Of a DNA stretch of 64,000 bases, positions 34,325 to 43,772 are shown in pieces. The notes below the pieces were generated by a model. The model worked only from the letters and a program-made list of their open reading frames with translations. It had not been told where the DNA came from and did not search any database. The position numbers and the translations under genes are program-made. The stretch is from Flavobacterium cyclinae. Its GTDB lineage: Bacteria; Bacteroidota; Bacteroidia; Flavobacteriales; Flavobacteriaceae. The stretch covers positions 2,542,001-2,606,000 of the forward strand of contig NZ_CP089095.1 in NCBI RefSeq assembly GCF_021172145.1. Direction: 5' to 3'. How positions within the stretch are numbered: position 1 is the stretch's first letter; every line of letters starts with the position of its first letter.

Positions 34325-35094
34325 TGATTGAAGTAAAAGACATTATAAAAAAGTTTGGTGAACAAACCATTTTAAAAGGTGTTTCCACTCGCTTTGAGGC
34401 AGGAATGACCAATCTTATCATTGGACAAAGTGGATCGGGAAAAACAGTTTTCTTAAAATCTCTTTTAGGATTACACACACCTGATAGCGGAACAATATCA
34501 TTTGATGGCAGAATTTATTCGGAACTTTCAAATGATGAAAAACGAAATTTAAGAACAGAAATCGGGATGGTATTTCAAGGCAGTGCTTTGTTTGACGGAA
34601 TGACTGTTGAAGAAAATATAGGATTCCCATTAAAAATGTTCTCCAATAAATCACCAAAAGAGATAAAAGAACGTGTTGATTTTGTAATCGACAGAGTACA
34701 TTTAGTAAACGCACATCACAAGCGCCCTTCTGAAATTTCAGGTGGAATGCAAAAACGTGTGGCGATTGCTAGAGCAATTGTGAACAATCCAAAATATCTT
34801 TTTTGTGACGAACCTAACTCAGGTTTAGACCCTAAAACAGCTATTGTTATCGATAATTTGATTCAGGAAATTACTGAAGAATACAACATTACTACTGTTA
34901 TTAATACGCACGATATGAATTCGGTGATGGAAATTGGTAAAAAAATTGTATTCTTAAAAAACGGCCTTCTAGAATGGGAAGGAAGTAATAAAGAAATCTT
35001 CAAAACCGATAATGAAGCCGTTACCGATTTTGTTTATTCATCTGAATTATTTAAACGCGTTAGAAAAATGTATTTAGAAGACGATGTTAATTAG
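34324..35094 (+). CDS. mlaF: MlaF-like ABC transporter ATP-binding protein
   Basis: Starting at the ATG that overlaps the mlaE stop, the 256-residue ATPase has Walker A GQSGSGKT (about 34-41), Q-loop VFQGSALFDGMTVEENI, signature ISGGMQKRVAIARAI (about 138-152) and Walker B LFCDEPNSGLDP. SGGMQKR with PNSGLDP is typical of the Mla/Ttg2 ATPases. The upstream frame start at 34264 would lie inside mlaE. Its 3' end overlaps the convergent DUF389 gene by eight bases. Confidence 0.93.
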   Translation: MIEVKDIIKKFGEQTILKGVSTRFEAGMTNLIIGQSGSGKTVFLKSLLGLHTPDSGTISFDGRIYSELSNDEKRNLRTEIGMVFQGSALFDGMTVEENIGFPLKMFSNKSPKEIKERVDFVIDRVHLVNAHHKRPSEISGGMQKRVAIARAIVNNPKYLFCDEPNSGLDPKTAIVIDNLIQEITEEYNITTVINTHDMNSVMEIGKKIVFLKNGLLEWEGSNKEIFKTDNEAVTDFVYSSELFKRVRKMYLEDDVN

Positions 35095-36472
35095 TAACAA
35101 TCACTTTTTCATTTTTCATTTTTTTTCGCAACCAATTTTGAAGTCGAATATTTTCTGAAGCTTTGCTTTTTTCCTTACTATTCTTTTTCCATGTAACTTT
35201 AAATGTTGGAATAGTATCAGTATTATAAAAGTCAGTTGAAATTACATTAGCATAAGAAACGCTTTCAATATCGTCTTGTAAAGCTTTCATTTCTTCTGTT
35301 ATTTCAGAAAAAGGAAATAACTTATCATTGTTGGCTTGCAATTGTGTTTTTAATTCAAATATTTCTTTTTCTTTTTCTAATAATTCTTGACTCTTTTTTA
35401 CTAGTAACTGCTGATTGGACAAAAATGAATTTTCTATTTCATTTATTTTAGAAATAGTCTCCAAATTTTCCGCATCTTGAAGCACCTTAAAATCACACCC
35501 ATCATATCCTAAAGTCTTCATTTGCGATTTGAATTGTTCAATATCTAATTTTGTAATGCTTTTTCCCACAACGGCAAAACTAATTTGCTTGTTCTCAAAA
35601 TCTTTATGAACATCTAACACTAAAATTCCTTTTTCTGTTCTTAAATTTTTTATTAACCCATCTGCTTTTTGATTAAAATCAGACTTTTTATATAATTGAT
35701 AAAACATAAAAATACTAGGAACCAATATGGCAAATGCTAAAATTGAAATGAATTGTGAAATTCTTTTTCTTCGTTTAGAATTGGCATAAGCTTCATAAGG
35801 AAATTTCAAAAAACGAACTACAATAAAAGTGGCACTAGCAATGAAAATTGTATTAATAGAAAATAAAAACAAAGCTCCTCTAAAAAAATCCCACTTAGCA
35901 GTTGCTAAACCATAACCTGCAGTACAAAGAGGCGGCATCAAAGCCGTAGCAATTGCCACACCAGCAATGGTATTTATTGATTTATTTTGTCGGCTCAAAG
36001 CCACGATTAAGGCCAAACCTCCTGTAAGCGCAATTATTACATCTCTTACATCTGGAAATGTTCTCGCTAAAAGCTCTGGTGTTTCATTTTGAAAAATAGG
36101 AATACTAAAAAACAAAAATGAGGTTAGTAAACTTAAAATTACCATTACCCCAAAATTCTTAATTGCTTTTTTAAATAAATCAATATCATTAATTCCAAGG
36201 GAAAGTCCCATTCCTAAAATAGGTCCCATTAATGGAGAAATTAACATAGCTCCAATTACAACTGCTGTTGAACTCGTATTTAATCCGGTAGAAGCCACTA
36301 AAATAGAAAAAATCAAAACCCATGCATTTTGACCTTTCATATCCACACCAGCCTTAATATCTTCTATTGTAGCAGAACGATTGGTGTCGTGTGAAATATC
36401 AAACGTGTCTTTTAGAAATAACTTAATTTTACTTACTATTTCTTGCCATGAATTTTGAGTAGTATTTTCCAT
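35087..36472 (-). CDS. DUF389 domain membrane protein
   Basis: The 461-residue protein has an N-terminal soluble part, then the DUF389 core of about six membrane helices (residues 50-255; GMLISPLMGPILGMGLSLGINDI, in two parts, is diagnostic). The C-terminal tail has a coiled coil (about 340-390, Lys/Glu/Gln-rich). The family's role is unknown. It is the last gene of a run on the minus strand and begins three bases after manC. Confidence 0.85.
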   Translation of the reverse strand: MENTTQNSWQEIVSKIKLFLKDTFDISHDTNRSATIEDIKAGVDMKGQNAWVLIFSILVASTGLNTSSTAVVIGAMLISPLMGPILGMGLSLGINDIDLFKKAIKNFGVMVILSLLTSFLFFSIPIFQNETPELLARTFPDVRDVIIALTGGLALIVALSRQNKSINTIAGVAIATALMPPLCTAGYGLATAKWDFFRGALFLFSINTIFIASATFIVVRFLKFPYEAYANSKRRKRISQFISILAFAILVPSIFMFYQLYKKSDFNQKADGLIKNLRTEKGILVLDVHKDFENKQISFAVVGKSITKLDIEQFKSQMKTLGYDGCDFKVLQDAENLETISKINEIENSFLSNQQLLVKKSQELLEKEKEIFELKTQLQANNDKLFPFSEITEEMKALQDDIESVSYANVISTDFYNTDTIPTFKVTWKKNSKEKSKASENIRLQNWLRKKMKNEKVIVTN

Positions 36473-36475
36473 TTT

Positions 36476-37534
36476 TTAACTAGTAATTTTAGATACAATC
36501 TTTTTGATATCTTGTTCTTTATTTTTTGGATAAATCAACAACACATCTTCTTTATCTACAATTATATAATCGGTTAAGCCATCAATTACAACCAATTTTT
36601 TTCCTTCAGTTCTAATTATATTATTGGTAGCATTCTCTAAATAAACCGATGCATTTACTACAGCATTTTCTTGCTCGTCTTTTGGTAATTTATCGTACAA
36701 AGAACCCCAAGTTCCCAAATCATTCCAATCGAAGGTAGCGGGTAAAACATAAACATTTTGTGCTTTTTCCAAAATTGCATAATCCACTGAAATATTTTGC
36801 GCTAAAGGATAATTCTCTTTAATAAAAACTTCTTCTTGAGTGGTATTAAAAGCATCATACCCTTTCATAAAATGATCATACATAATAGGCTGAAACTCTT
36901 CGTAAGCATTTAATACAGTTTTTACACTCCACACAAAAATTCCTGCATTCCAAAGAAAATTTCGACTTTGAATAAACTTTCTTGCGGTTGCGTAATCTGG
37001 TTTTTCTCGAAACTGTTTTACTTTTTTTATCGGTCTTGAATCTAATTTATCGTATTCTATATATCCATATCCTGTATTAGCGAATGTAGGCAAAATCCCT
37101 AATGTCATTAAGTTTTCATCGCGCTCACAAAAATCAAAAGCATACTGAAGATTAGAACAAAACTGTACCTCATCTTCAATCCAATGATCTGAAGGTGCCA
37201 CCACCATTATGGCGTCTGGATTTTGTTTTTTAATTTTTAATGATGCATATAAAATACAAGGCGCAGTATTTCTCATTGCTGGTTCTAAAACAATTTGCTC
37301 TTGCTGAATCATAGGCAATTGTTCTAAAACAATATCGTTGTAAACTTCATTTGTCAAAATCAAAATATTTTCTTTTGGAATAATTTGAGACAATCGAGTA
37401 AACGTTTTTTGAATTAACGTTTCGCCTGTTCCTAACATATCGTGAAATTGTTTAGGAAATTCTGTTGTACTAACTGGCCAAAAACGAGAACCAACTCCAC
37501 CAGCCATTATAATTGCGTAATAATTTTTATTCAT
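36476..37534 (-). CDS. manC: Mannose-1-phosphate guanylyltransferase
   Basis: The 352-residue nucleotidyltransferase has IMAGGVGSRFWPVSTTEFPKQF, in two parts (residues 9-30; the signature loop and the catalytic Lys), VVAPSDHWIED, and GYIEYDKLDSRPIKKVKQFREKP, in two parts. It makes GDP-mannose from Man-1-P and GTP for glycan synthesis. It is shorter than bifunctional ManC/PMI proteins and lacks an isomerase domain. A heptamer array lies immediately upstream. Confidence 0.92.
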   Translation of the reverse strand: MNKNYYAIIMAGGVGSRFWPVSTTEFPKQFHDMLGTGETLIQKTFTRLSQIIPKENILILTNEVYNDIVLEQLPMIQQEQIVLEPAMRNTAPCILYASLKIKKQNPDAIMVVAPSDHWIEDEVQFCSNLQYAFDFCERDENLMTLGILPTFANTGYGYIEYDKLDSRPIKKVKQFREKPDYATARKFIQSRNFLWNAGIFVWSVKTVLNAYEEFQPIMYDHFMKGYDAFNTTQEEVFIKENYPLAQNISVDYAILEKAQNVYVLPATFDWNDLGTWGSLYDKLPKDEQENAVVNASVYLENATNNIIRTEGKKLVVIDGLTDYIIVDKEDVLLIYPKNKEQDIKKIVSKITS

Positions 37535-37536
37535 CT

Positions 37537-37564
37537 AGTCTTAAATCTTAATCGTTAATCTTCA
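37537..37564. repeat. Heptamer array between manC and SprT-like gene
   Basis: AGTCTTA, AATCTTA, ATCGTTA, ATCTTCA keep a 7-bp step with a shared nTnTTA pattern. It fills the 38-base gap. Confidence 0.65.
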
Positions 37565-37572
37565 AATTGAAA

Positions 37573-38175
37573 TTAACTTGGCAACAATTCTACTTCAGCA
37601 TTCGGTTGAAATAAATACAATCGTCCAGAACTCACTTCTAAACATTCATATCGTTTTACTCGTAATGCTATTTTCTTAAATATCTTTCCATTATGGATTC
37701 TAAAATAACTCCCCATCGGAATTTCAAAGATATAATTTTTATCGGTTTCCTTTTGGTCAAATTGTTTTAATGCGATAGCCAACTTGGCATCGGTATCACT
37801 ACTGGCTTTTGGATTTCTAAAATGTTTAGCAAGTAATGGCAACAATTGATGTGGAAAAATTTCAGGCCTAATAAATGGCACCATCAACCGTTGAAAGGTC
37901 AATTTCCATTCTTCACCATGTGGCTTTATGTGTCGGCCATATTTTTCAAACGCCACTAAATGTGCAATTTCATGAATTAGTGTAATTAAAAATCTGTATT
38001 TATTCAAACTAGCATTCACGGTAATCAAATGAAAGCCTTGCGCATCTTTTCGATAATCACCATGACGCGTTTGGCGTTCGTTTACAATTTTAAGATGCAC
38101 ATGATTGGCTTTGATTAACTCAAAACAATGTTGAACTGCGTGTTCAGGAAGGTATTTTTGTAAAATAGTGATCAA
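37573..38175 (-). CDS. SprT-like zinc metallopeptidase-like protein
   Basis: The 200-residue protein has HEIAHL (about residues 69-74; HExxH zinc motif) followed by the third ligand His in HGEEW (about 86). The N-terminal KIVNERQTRHGDYRKD stretch and zinc-site spacing match the SprT domain. Eukaryotic SprT relatives cleave DNA-protein crosslinks; bacterial members are poorly known. Its start overlaps the upstream gene's stop by four bases. Confidence 0.85.
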   Translation of the reverse strand: MITILQKYLPEHAVQHCFELIKANHVHLKIVNERQTRHGDYRKDAQGFHLITVNASLNKYRFLITLIHEIAHLVAFEKYGRHIKPHGEEWKLTFQRLMVPFIRPEIFPHQLLPLLAKHFRNPKASSDTDAKLAIALKQFDQKETDKNYIFEIPMGSYFRIHNGKIFKKIALRVKRYECLEVSSGRLYLFQPNAEVELLPS

Positions 38176-38732
38176 TTATTATTAATTTTTACGATTTGCA
38201 TATATTTATCATCTAACGATATTAAAGAACTATCTTTACCAAAAAAATACTGAGTACCAAAACTTTTATTTACCAATACTGAATCAAATTCTGAAAAAGT
38301 TAAAGTATCTTTTATAACTTTAAATTTACCACAAATAATATTATTATTCTCAATCTCTTTTATTTCAAAAACACAAGTACCATCTTTGTAAAGATAAATT
38401 TTATCATCGGTACCATAATATATATTTTTTCCTTTATAAAACTCTTTTTTCCATAAAAATGGCTTATCAACATTTGAAACACCATAAACCAAAAGAACAA
38501 TAAACAACCCAAGTAAAATTGAAGGAATATAATCTATTCTTTTATTGAACTTTATTAAATAATAAAGATCTTTTATTAGTAAAGTGAAAAATACAATAAA
38601 AAATAAAAGAAATGAAAACACAACAATTATTCCTTGAGTTATTCCAATTGAGTAACTACTAAAGTGAAAATATTGTTTAACTCCTAAAAAAAGAAAAAAA
38701 CATAAAATAAAGTAAATAAATTTTCTATTCAA
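38172..38732 (-). CDS. Hypothetical membrane protein
   Basis: The 186-residue protein has three hydrophobic helices (about 5-20, 30-55 and 70-90) and then a soluble beta-rich domain of about 95 residues ending KINNN. No family was recognised. It overlaps the SprT-like gene by four bases and follows the SDR gene by 14, so it belongs to the same transcription unit. Confidence 0.65.
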   Translation of the reverse strand: MNRKFIYFILCFFLFLGVKQYFHFSSYSIGITQGIIVVFSFLLFFIVFFTLLIKDLYYLIKFNKRIDYIPSILLGLFIVLLVYGVSNVDKPFLWKKEFYKGKNIYYGTDDKIYLYKDGTCVFEIKEIENNNIICGKFKVIKDTLTFSEFDSVLVNKSFGTQYFFGKDSSLISLDDKYMQIVKINNN

Positions 38733-38746
38733 TTTTTAAATATTTT

Positions 38747-39430
38747 CTATGGCGTTGAAGATGAAACCTGCAATACTTTTCCGTTATAATATTTGTTTCC
38801 AGTTAAAGCGAAATTAAAAATATAATCCGCCATTTCTTTTGCTGAAAGTGGCGCTTCGTAGCCTGGAAAAGCTTCTTGTAACATTTCGGTATTAACCGCT
38901 CCAAGAGCTAAAACATTGAATGAAATTCCTTGTTCTTTGTATTCTTCGGCTAATAATTCTGATAACGTAATTACCGCGCCTTTACTTGATGAATAAGCGG
39001 CTAAACCAGCGAATTTCATACTGCCTTGAATTCCACCCATTGAACTTATTGTTACCACATGACTTCCTTTTTCCATGAATGGAATACAGATTTTTGTTAA
39101 TTCGGCAACAGCAAAAACATTGACTTTATAAATGTTTTGGAATTCTTCTGAAGTAATTTGTGTGAATTGTTTATGCAACAAACTTCCTGCGTTGTGAATT
39201 AAAACATCAACTTTTTTCCAAGTATGATTGATGAATTTTTCTACTTGAAGCAATTCTTCTGGATTTGAAATATCAATTGACAAACACGAAATATTTGGAT
39301 TTTCGATTAATTCTTTTGGTGTTTTTCGGGAAATGGCCAACACTTGATGTCCAGCATTAGCAAACTGCAAGGCTAATTCATAACCTATTCCACGAGAAGT
39401 TCCCGTTATGATTATATTTTTATTTTTCAT
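38747..39430 (-). CDS. Short-chain dehydrogenase/reductase
   Basis: The 227-residue SDR has the TGxxxGIG cofactor motif (GTSRGIGYELALQF, about residues 10-23), NAG at about 81, catalytic Ser in ISSMGG and the YxxxK pair in AYSSSKGAV (about 145-153). Substrate unknown. Its start overlaps the M28 peptidase stop by 11 bases. Confidence 0.88.
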   Translation of the reverse strand: MKNKNIIITGTSRGIGYELALQFANAGHQVLAISRKTPKELIENPNISCLSIDISNPEELLQVEKFINHTWKKVDVLIHNAGSLLHKQFTQITSEEFQNIYKVNVFAVAELTKICIPFMEKGSHVVTISSMGGIQGSMKFAGLAAYSSSKGAVITLSELLAEEYKEQGISFNVLALGAVNTEMLQEAFPGYEAPLSAKEMADYIFNFALTGNKYYNGKVLQVSSSTP

Positions 39431-40382
39431 TTAATTTGATTTCTTTTTTAGGAGCATTTATCATTTTTTCCAAAACTGGAATGGTTTTCGAAATTACTGA
39501 CGTCATGTGCTTTGTATCCATCAATTCAAACTCATCATCTGGTTGGTGATAGAATTCAAAGTTTTCAAAATCAAAAGTGGATACCGTTTGAGCAGGCACA
39601 TTAAATTCAGTAAAAAATGGATAGTTATCAGAGGCTCTGAACAGCATATATTTTGTTTCTATTGGTAAATATCCCACTAACTTTTCACCCGCATACTCAT
39701 TCATTGTAGATGCCATGTTTGTTTTACCAAAACCAGTCAAATAAAAATCCATTCCCTTATCTTTCATTGGCACACCTATCATTTCGAAATTGAACATGAA
39801 ATACAAATCCATTTTTTGCTCTTTCAATTTAGCAGCCAAATGTTTTGAACCTAAAAGTCCTTTTTCTTCTGCTGAAAAGAAAACAAATAGAATACTTCTT
39901 TTATTATTTTTAAATTTCGCAAAATATTTCGCTACTTCGGTTACTGCAGTTGTACCTGATGCATTATCATTAGCTCCATTTCCAATATCATCTCCATTAA
40001 ACGCTTTTATTCTGCCAATATGATCATAATGCGCACCAATAATAACAAATTCATTTTTTAATGTTTTATCTGTTCCTTCAAGATAACCCACCACATTATA
40101 TGCTGGCTTATCAAAATTTGACAAAGTATCGCGATAGGATTTAAAATACGGTTGTATACCGTTTTCTTTCAAAAGGGTTTCTAAATAAACTGCTGCTTTT
40201 TCAATTCCTTGACTTCCAGTATTTCTTCCTTCTAACTCATCTGAAGTTAAATAGGACAAAGTTTTGATGACATTTTCTTCAGCAACTTGATAATTTGCAT
40301 TTGAAAAATTTTTAGAAGCAACATTGGTTTGTGCATGTAATGACAATCCAACGAAAGAAATTAGGAATAAAATCTTTTTCAT
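39420..40382 (-). CDS. M28 family zinc aminopeptidase
   Basis: The 320-residue exported protein has a signal peptide (about 1-17) and M28 zinc motifs: GAHYDHIG (about 117-124), GANDNASGTTAV (about 136-147) with the bridging Asp, and FSAEEKGLLGSKHL (about 168-181) with the catalytic Glu pair. It would release amino acids or modify peptides in the periplasm or outside. It heads a six-gene run down to DUF389. Confidence 0.9.
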   Translation of the reverse strand: MKKILFLISFVGLSLHAQTNVASKNFSNANYQVAEENVIKTLSYLTSDELEGRNTGSQGIEKAAVYLETLLKENGIQPYFKSYRDTLSNFDKPAYNVVGYLEGTDKTLKNEFVIIGAHYDHIGRIKAFNGDDIGNGANDNASGTTAVTEVAKYFAKFKNNKRSILFVFFSAEEKGLLGSKHLAAKLKEQKMDLYFMFNFEMIGVPMKDKGMDFYLTGFGKTNMASTMNEYAGEKLVGYLPIETKYMLFRASDNYPFFTEFNVPAQTVSTFDFENFEFYHQPDDEFELMDTKHMTSVISKTIPVLEKMINAPKKEIKLNEK

Positions 40383-40410
40383 AGTGTTTAGTTTTAGTAA
40401 AAATAAAAAA

Positions 40411-40431
40411 ATCCCGACGCAAATCGGGATT
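40411..40431 (-). terminator. Rho-independent terminator of the pyruvate dehydrogenase genes
   Basis: ATCCCGA pairs with TCGGGAT around CGCAAA. The A-run at 40402-40411 gives a T-run on the minus strand, past the E2 stop at 40455. The stem is of the TCCCGA/TCGGGA type. Confidence 0.8.
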
Positions 40432-40454
40432 CAGTATGATAAATTTAACACTTA

Positions 40455-42062
40455 TTATGCTAACATCGTTACTGGATTTTCCATAAACGCTTTAAACGTT
40501 TGTAAGAATTGAGCTCCAGTAGCTCCGTCCACTGTTCTGTGGTCGCAAGCTAAAGTAACTGTCATTGTGTTTCCAACAACAATTTGTCCATTTTTAACTA
40601 CTGGTTTTTGAATAATAGCACCAACAGATAAAATAGCAGAATTTGGTTGATTAATAATCGATGTAAACGATTGAATTCCAAACATTCCTAAGTTAGAAAT
40701 GGTGAATGTACTTCCTTCCATTTCTGCAGGTTGAATTTTCTTCGCTTTAGCTCTTCCAGCCATATCTTTTACAGAAGCTCCAATTTGAGACAAACTCATT
40801 TGGTCTGTAAACTTTAATACAGGAACTACTAAACCATCTTCAACAGCAACAGCAACTCCAATATTTACATGGTGATTTAAAACCATGGCATCTTCTCTCC
40901 ATTGCGAATTCACTTGTGGATGTTTTTTCAATGCCATTGCACTTGCTTTGATTACCATATCATTGAAAGAAACTTTCATATCAGGTAATCCGTTAATCAT
41001 ATTTCTTGAAGCAATTGCATTATCCATGTCTAACTCTATAGTTAAATAGTAATGTGGAGCTGTAAATTTAGATTCTGCCAAACGTCTCGCAATGGTTTTA
41101 CGCATTTGCGAATTTTTGATTTCTTCTTGGAACACTTCTCCGGCAGGTACAAATGGCTTAACTGCAGCAACAGCATTTGTAGCTTCTGCAACAGCTTGAG
41201 ATGGAGTTGCAACGGCAGATGGAGTGAAATTCTCAACATCTGATTTTACAATTCTTCCATTTTCACCTGAACCTTTTACTTGAGATAAATTAATTCCTTT
41301 TTCTTGAGCAATTTTCTTAGCCAATGGAGAAGCAAAAACTCTACCACTAGCATTTGCAACTGGTGCTTGAACACTTGAAGCCTCTACTTGAGCAACCGCT
41401 TTTTCTTCAACTTTTGGAGCTTCAGTATCAACAACTGCACCAACTTTATAATTAGCAGCAATTCCTGAAACATCAGTTCCTGCTGGACCTAATATTGCTA
41501 ATATAGTGTCTACTGGTGCTGAATCGCCTTCCTGAACTCCGATATATAATAAAGTTCCTGCATTGAAAGATTCAAATTCCATTGTAGCTTTATCAGTTTC
41601 GATTTCAGCTAAAATATCACCTTCTTTTACAGTATCTCCTACTTTTTTTAACCAAGTTGCAACCGTTCCAGTTGTCATAGTATCAGACAAACGAGGCATA
41701 GTTACTACTTTTACACCAGCCGGAATCTCAACTGCTGCTGAAGTTGGTTTAGCTTCTTCCGCTACTTTTTCTTCTTTAGTTTCAACAGCTGTTCCGCCAC
41801 TTAATAAGGCAGAAACATCTTCACCTTCTTTACCTATGATAGCTAATAAAGAATCTACTGGAGCTGATTCTCCTTCTTGAATTCCGATGTGCAATAAAAC
41901 ACCATCGTGAAATGATTCAAATTCCATAGTAGCTTTATCCGTTTCAATTTCGGCTAAAATATCACCTGTTTTAATTGTATCACCCACTTTTTTTAACCAA
42001 GTTGCAACAACTCCTTCGGTCATCGTATCACTCAAACGGGGCATTGTAATTATTTGTGCCAT
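40455..42062 (-). CDS. Pyruvate dehydrogenase E2, dihydrolipoyl acetyltransferase
   Basis: The 535-residue E2 has two N-terminal lipoyl domains, each with ETDKATMEFESF (lipoyl Lys at about 43 and 164). Alanine-rich linkers follow. The E1/E3-binding domain has FASPLAKKIAQEKGINLSQ (about 247-265). The catalytic domain has DHRTVDGATGAQFL near the end, with the active-site His. It transfers the acetyl group to CoA. It lies five bases after the E1 alpha gene. Confidence 0.96.
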   Translation of the reverse strand: MAQIITMPRLSDTMTEGVVATWLKKVGDTIKTGDILAEIETDKATMEFESFHDGVLLHIGIQEGESAPVDSLLAIIGKEGEDVSALLSGGTAVETKEEKVAEEAKPTSAAVEIPAGVKVVTMPRLSDTMTTGTVATWLKKVGDTVKEGDILAEIETDKATMEFESFNAGTLLYIGVQEGDSAPVDTILAILGPAGTDVSGIAANYKVGAVVDTEAPKVEEKAVAQVEASSVQAPVANASGRVFASPLAKKIAQEKGINLSQVKGSGENGRIVKSDVENFTPSAVATPSQAVAEATNAVAAVKPFVPAGEVFQEEIKNSQMRKTIARRLAESKFTAPHYYLTIELDMDNAIASRNMINGLPDMKVSFNDMVIKASAMALKKHPQVNSQWREDAMVLNHHVNIGVAVAVEDGLVVPVLKFTDQMSLSQIGASVKDMAGRAKAKKIQPAEMEGSTFTISNLGMFGIQSFTSIINQPNSAILSVGAIIQKPVVKNGQIVVGNTMTVTLACDHRTVDGATGAQFLQTFKAFMENPVTMLA

Positions 42063-42067
42063 AGTTC

Positions 42068-43066
42068 TTATAATTTATGTGGAATGAAAGGATAATTTTC
42101 TTGTTCGTACACTACATCATACAATTGTTGTGCTTCTGGGAATGGAGATTCTTCTGCAAATTTTTCACATTCTGCAACTAAATCTGCCACTCTTTGATCG
42201 ATTACTTCGATTTCAGCTTCTGTAGCATAACCGTTTTCTTTAATAATATCTAAAACTTGAGTAATTGGGTCGATTTTTTTGTATTCTTCCACTTCCTCTT
42301 TTGTTCTATATAATTGCGCATCAGACATTGAATGCCCTCTGTAACGATATGTTTTCATTTCTAAGAATGTAGGTCCATCACCACGACGGGCTCTTTCCAT
42401 AGCTTCATGCATTGCTTCAGCTACTTTTACAGGATTCATTCCATCAACTGGTCCGCATGGCATTTCATAACCTAAACCAAGTTTCCAAATATCAGTATGA
42501 TTTGCAGTTCTTTCTACAGAAGTTCCCATAGCATATCCATTATTTTCACAAATGAAAACAACTGGTAATTTCCAATTCATTGCCATATTGAAAGCTTCAT
42601 GTAAAGAACCTTGACGAGCAGCACCATCACCAAAATAAGTCAAAGTAACACCACCTGTTTCAAAATACTTATCTGCAAAAGCAATACCAGCACCTACTGG
42701 AATTTGCGCTCCAACGATTCCATGACCTCCATAAAAACCATGTTCTTTAGAGAAAATATGCATTGATCCACCCATACCTTTTGAAGTACCTGTAGCCTTA
42801 CCATATAATTCCGCCATAACTCTTCTTGGATCTACACCCATTCCAATAGGCTGAACGTGATTACGATAAGCAGTAATCATTTTATCTTTAGACAAGTCCA
42901 TTGCATGCAAAGCTCCAGCTAAAACAGCTTCTTGCCCATTATATAAATGCAAAAATCCTCTAACTTTTTGTTGGATATAAACAGCAGCAAGTTTATCTTC
43001 AAACTTTCTCCAAAATAGCATATCCTCATACCATTTTAGGTAAACTTCTCTTGTAATTGGTTTCAT
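42068..43066 (-). CDS. pdhA: Pyruvate dehydrogenase E1 component, alpha subunit
   Basis: From the ATG at 43066 (MKPITREVYLKWYEDML) the protein has 332 residues. YNGQEA and YRNHVQPIGMG form the active-site entry. GDGAARQGSLHEAFNMAMNW, with NNGYAMGTS after it, is the thiamine diphosphate motif (GDG...NN, about 160-192). The phosphorylation-loop-like YRYRGHSMSDAQLYRT is present. An upstream start at 43138 adds an unlikely leader. The beta subunit is not in this window. It pairs with E2 downstream. Confidence 0.95.
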   Translation of the reverse strand: MKPITREVYLKWYEDMLFWRKFEDKLAAVYIQQKVRGFLHLYNGQEAVLAGALHAMDLSKDKMITAYRNHVQPIGMGVDPRRVMAELYGKATGTSKGMGGSMHIFSKEHGFYGGHGIVGAQIPVGAGIAFADKYFETGGVTLTYFGDGAARQGSLHEAFNMAMNWKLPVVFICENNGYAMGTSVERTANHTDIWKLGLGYEMPCGPVDGMNPVKVAEAMHEAMERARRGDGPTFLEMKTYRYRGHSMSDAQLYRTKEEVEEYKKIDPITQVLDIIKENGYATEAEIEVIDQRVADLVAECEKFAEESPFPEAQQLYDVVYEQENYPFIPHKL

Positions 43067-43227
43067 TTTTAGTTTGTTTTTAATACAATTGAATTGCAAT
43101 CCATTTGGTGTAATTATTCGCAATTTTACGAACAGCAAAAATACTACATAGAACCTGATTGAAAAAATTAAATTCTATGATTTTTGTATTTTTTGTAACA
43201 AAATCGATAAAAAAAGTTACGAAATCG

Positions 43228-43707
43228 TTATAGGTGATTCTTATCAAAAACTAATGGTAATAGATTTTTTAAAGAATCTGATTTATAAATATCTCCTTTT
43301 GCACCCATGAAAAAAATTGCAATAGGTAAATCTTGTTTAAATTCATACTCAGCTATTGATTGTCTGCAACTTCCACAAGGCGGAATAGGTTCTTCTAAAT
43401 CCCTATCTTTTGGTGATGCAGTAATAAACATTTTTACAATCTTGGCATCTGGGTATGTTGCGCCTGCATAAAAAATTGCAACACGTTCTGCACATAAGCC
43501 TGATGGATACGCTGCGTTTTCTTGGTTAGAACCTTGAATTACAATTCCGTTATCTAAAAGAATGGCAGCACCTACCGTAAATTTTGAATAAGGAGCATAC
43601 GCTTTGTTTCTAGCTTCAAATGCTTGCAACATTAAATTAGTTTCTTCTTGAGACAACTCTTCTTTTGAAAGTACCGTAATATGGGTATTTATCGAAATTT
43701 GCTTCAT
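43228..43707 (-). CDS. cdd: Cytidine deaminase
   Basis: The 159-residue protein has the zinc site CAERVAIF (about 73-80; CAE) and PCGSCRQ (about 108-114; PCxxC), with NAAYPSGL and SKFTVGAAIL before. It deaminates cytidine and deoxycytidine in pyrimidine salvage. The ATG at 43707 is chosen because the earlier in-frame codon at 43728 is a TTG inside the terminator hairpin of porV. Confidence 0.93.
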   Translation of the reverse strand: MKQISINTHITVLSKEELSQEETNLMLQAFEARNKAYAPYSKFTVGAAILLDNGIVIQGSNQENAAYPSGLCAERVAIFYAGATYPDAKIVKMFITASPKDRDLEEPIPPCGSCRQSIAEYEFKQDLPIAIFFMGAKGDIYKSDSLKNLLPLVFDKNHL

Positions 43708-43722
43708 ATGTAAGGAAAAAAA

Positions 43723-43749
43723 ATCCAAATTCTAAACAAGAATTTGGAT
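43723..43749 (-). terminator. Rho-independent terminator of porV
   Basis: ATCCAAATTC and GAATTTGGAT form a perfect 10-bp stem. The minus strand continues with eight T. It lies between porV and cdd. Confidence 0.85.
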
Positions 43750-43772
43750 GTTAGTATAATTTTTTTTATTTA

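Noticed and set aside
43067..43138. Longer N-terminus for pyruvate dehydrogenase E1 alpha
   Set aside because: The extra 24 residues do not resemble the family, and the ATG at 43066 gives the usual opening.
43708..43728. Longer N-terminus for cytidine deaminase
   Set aside because: The start would be a TTG inside the porV terminator stem.
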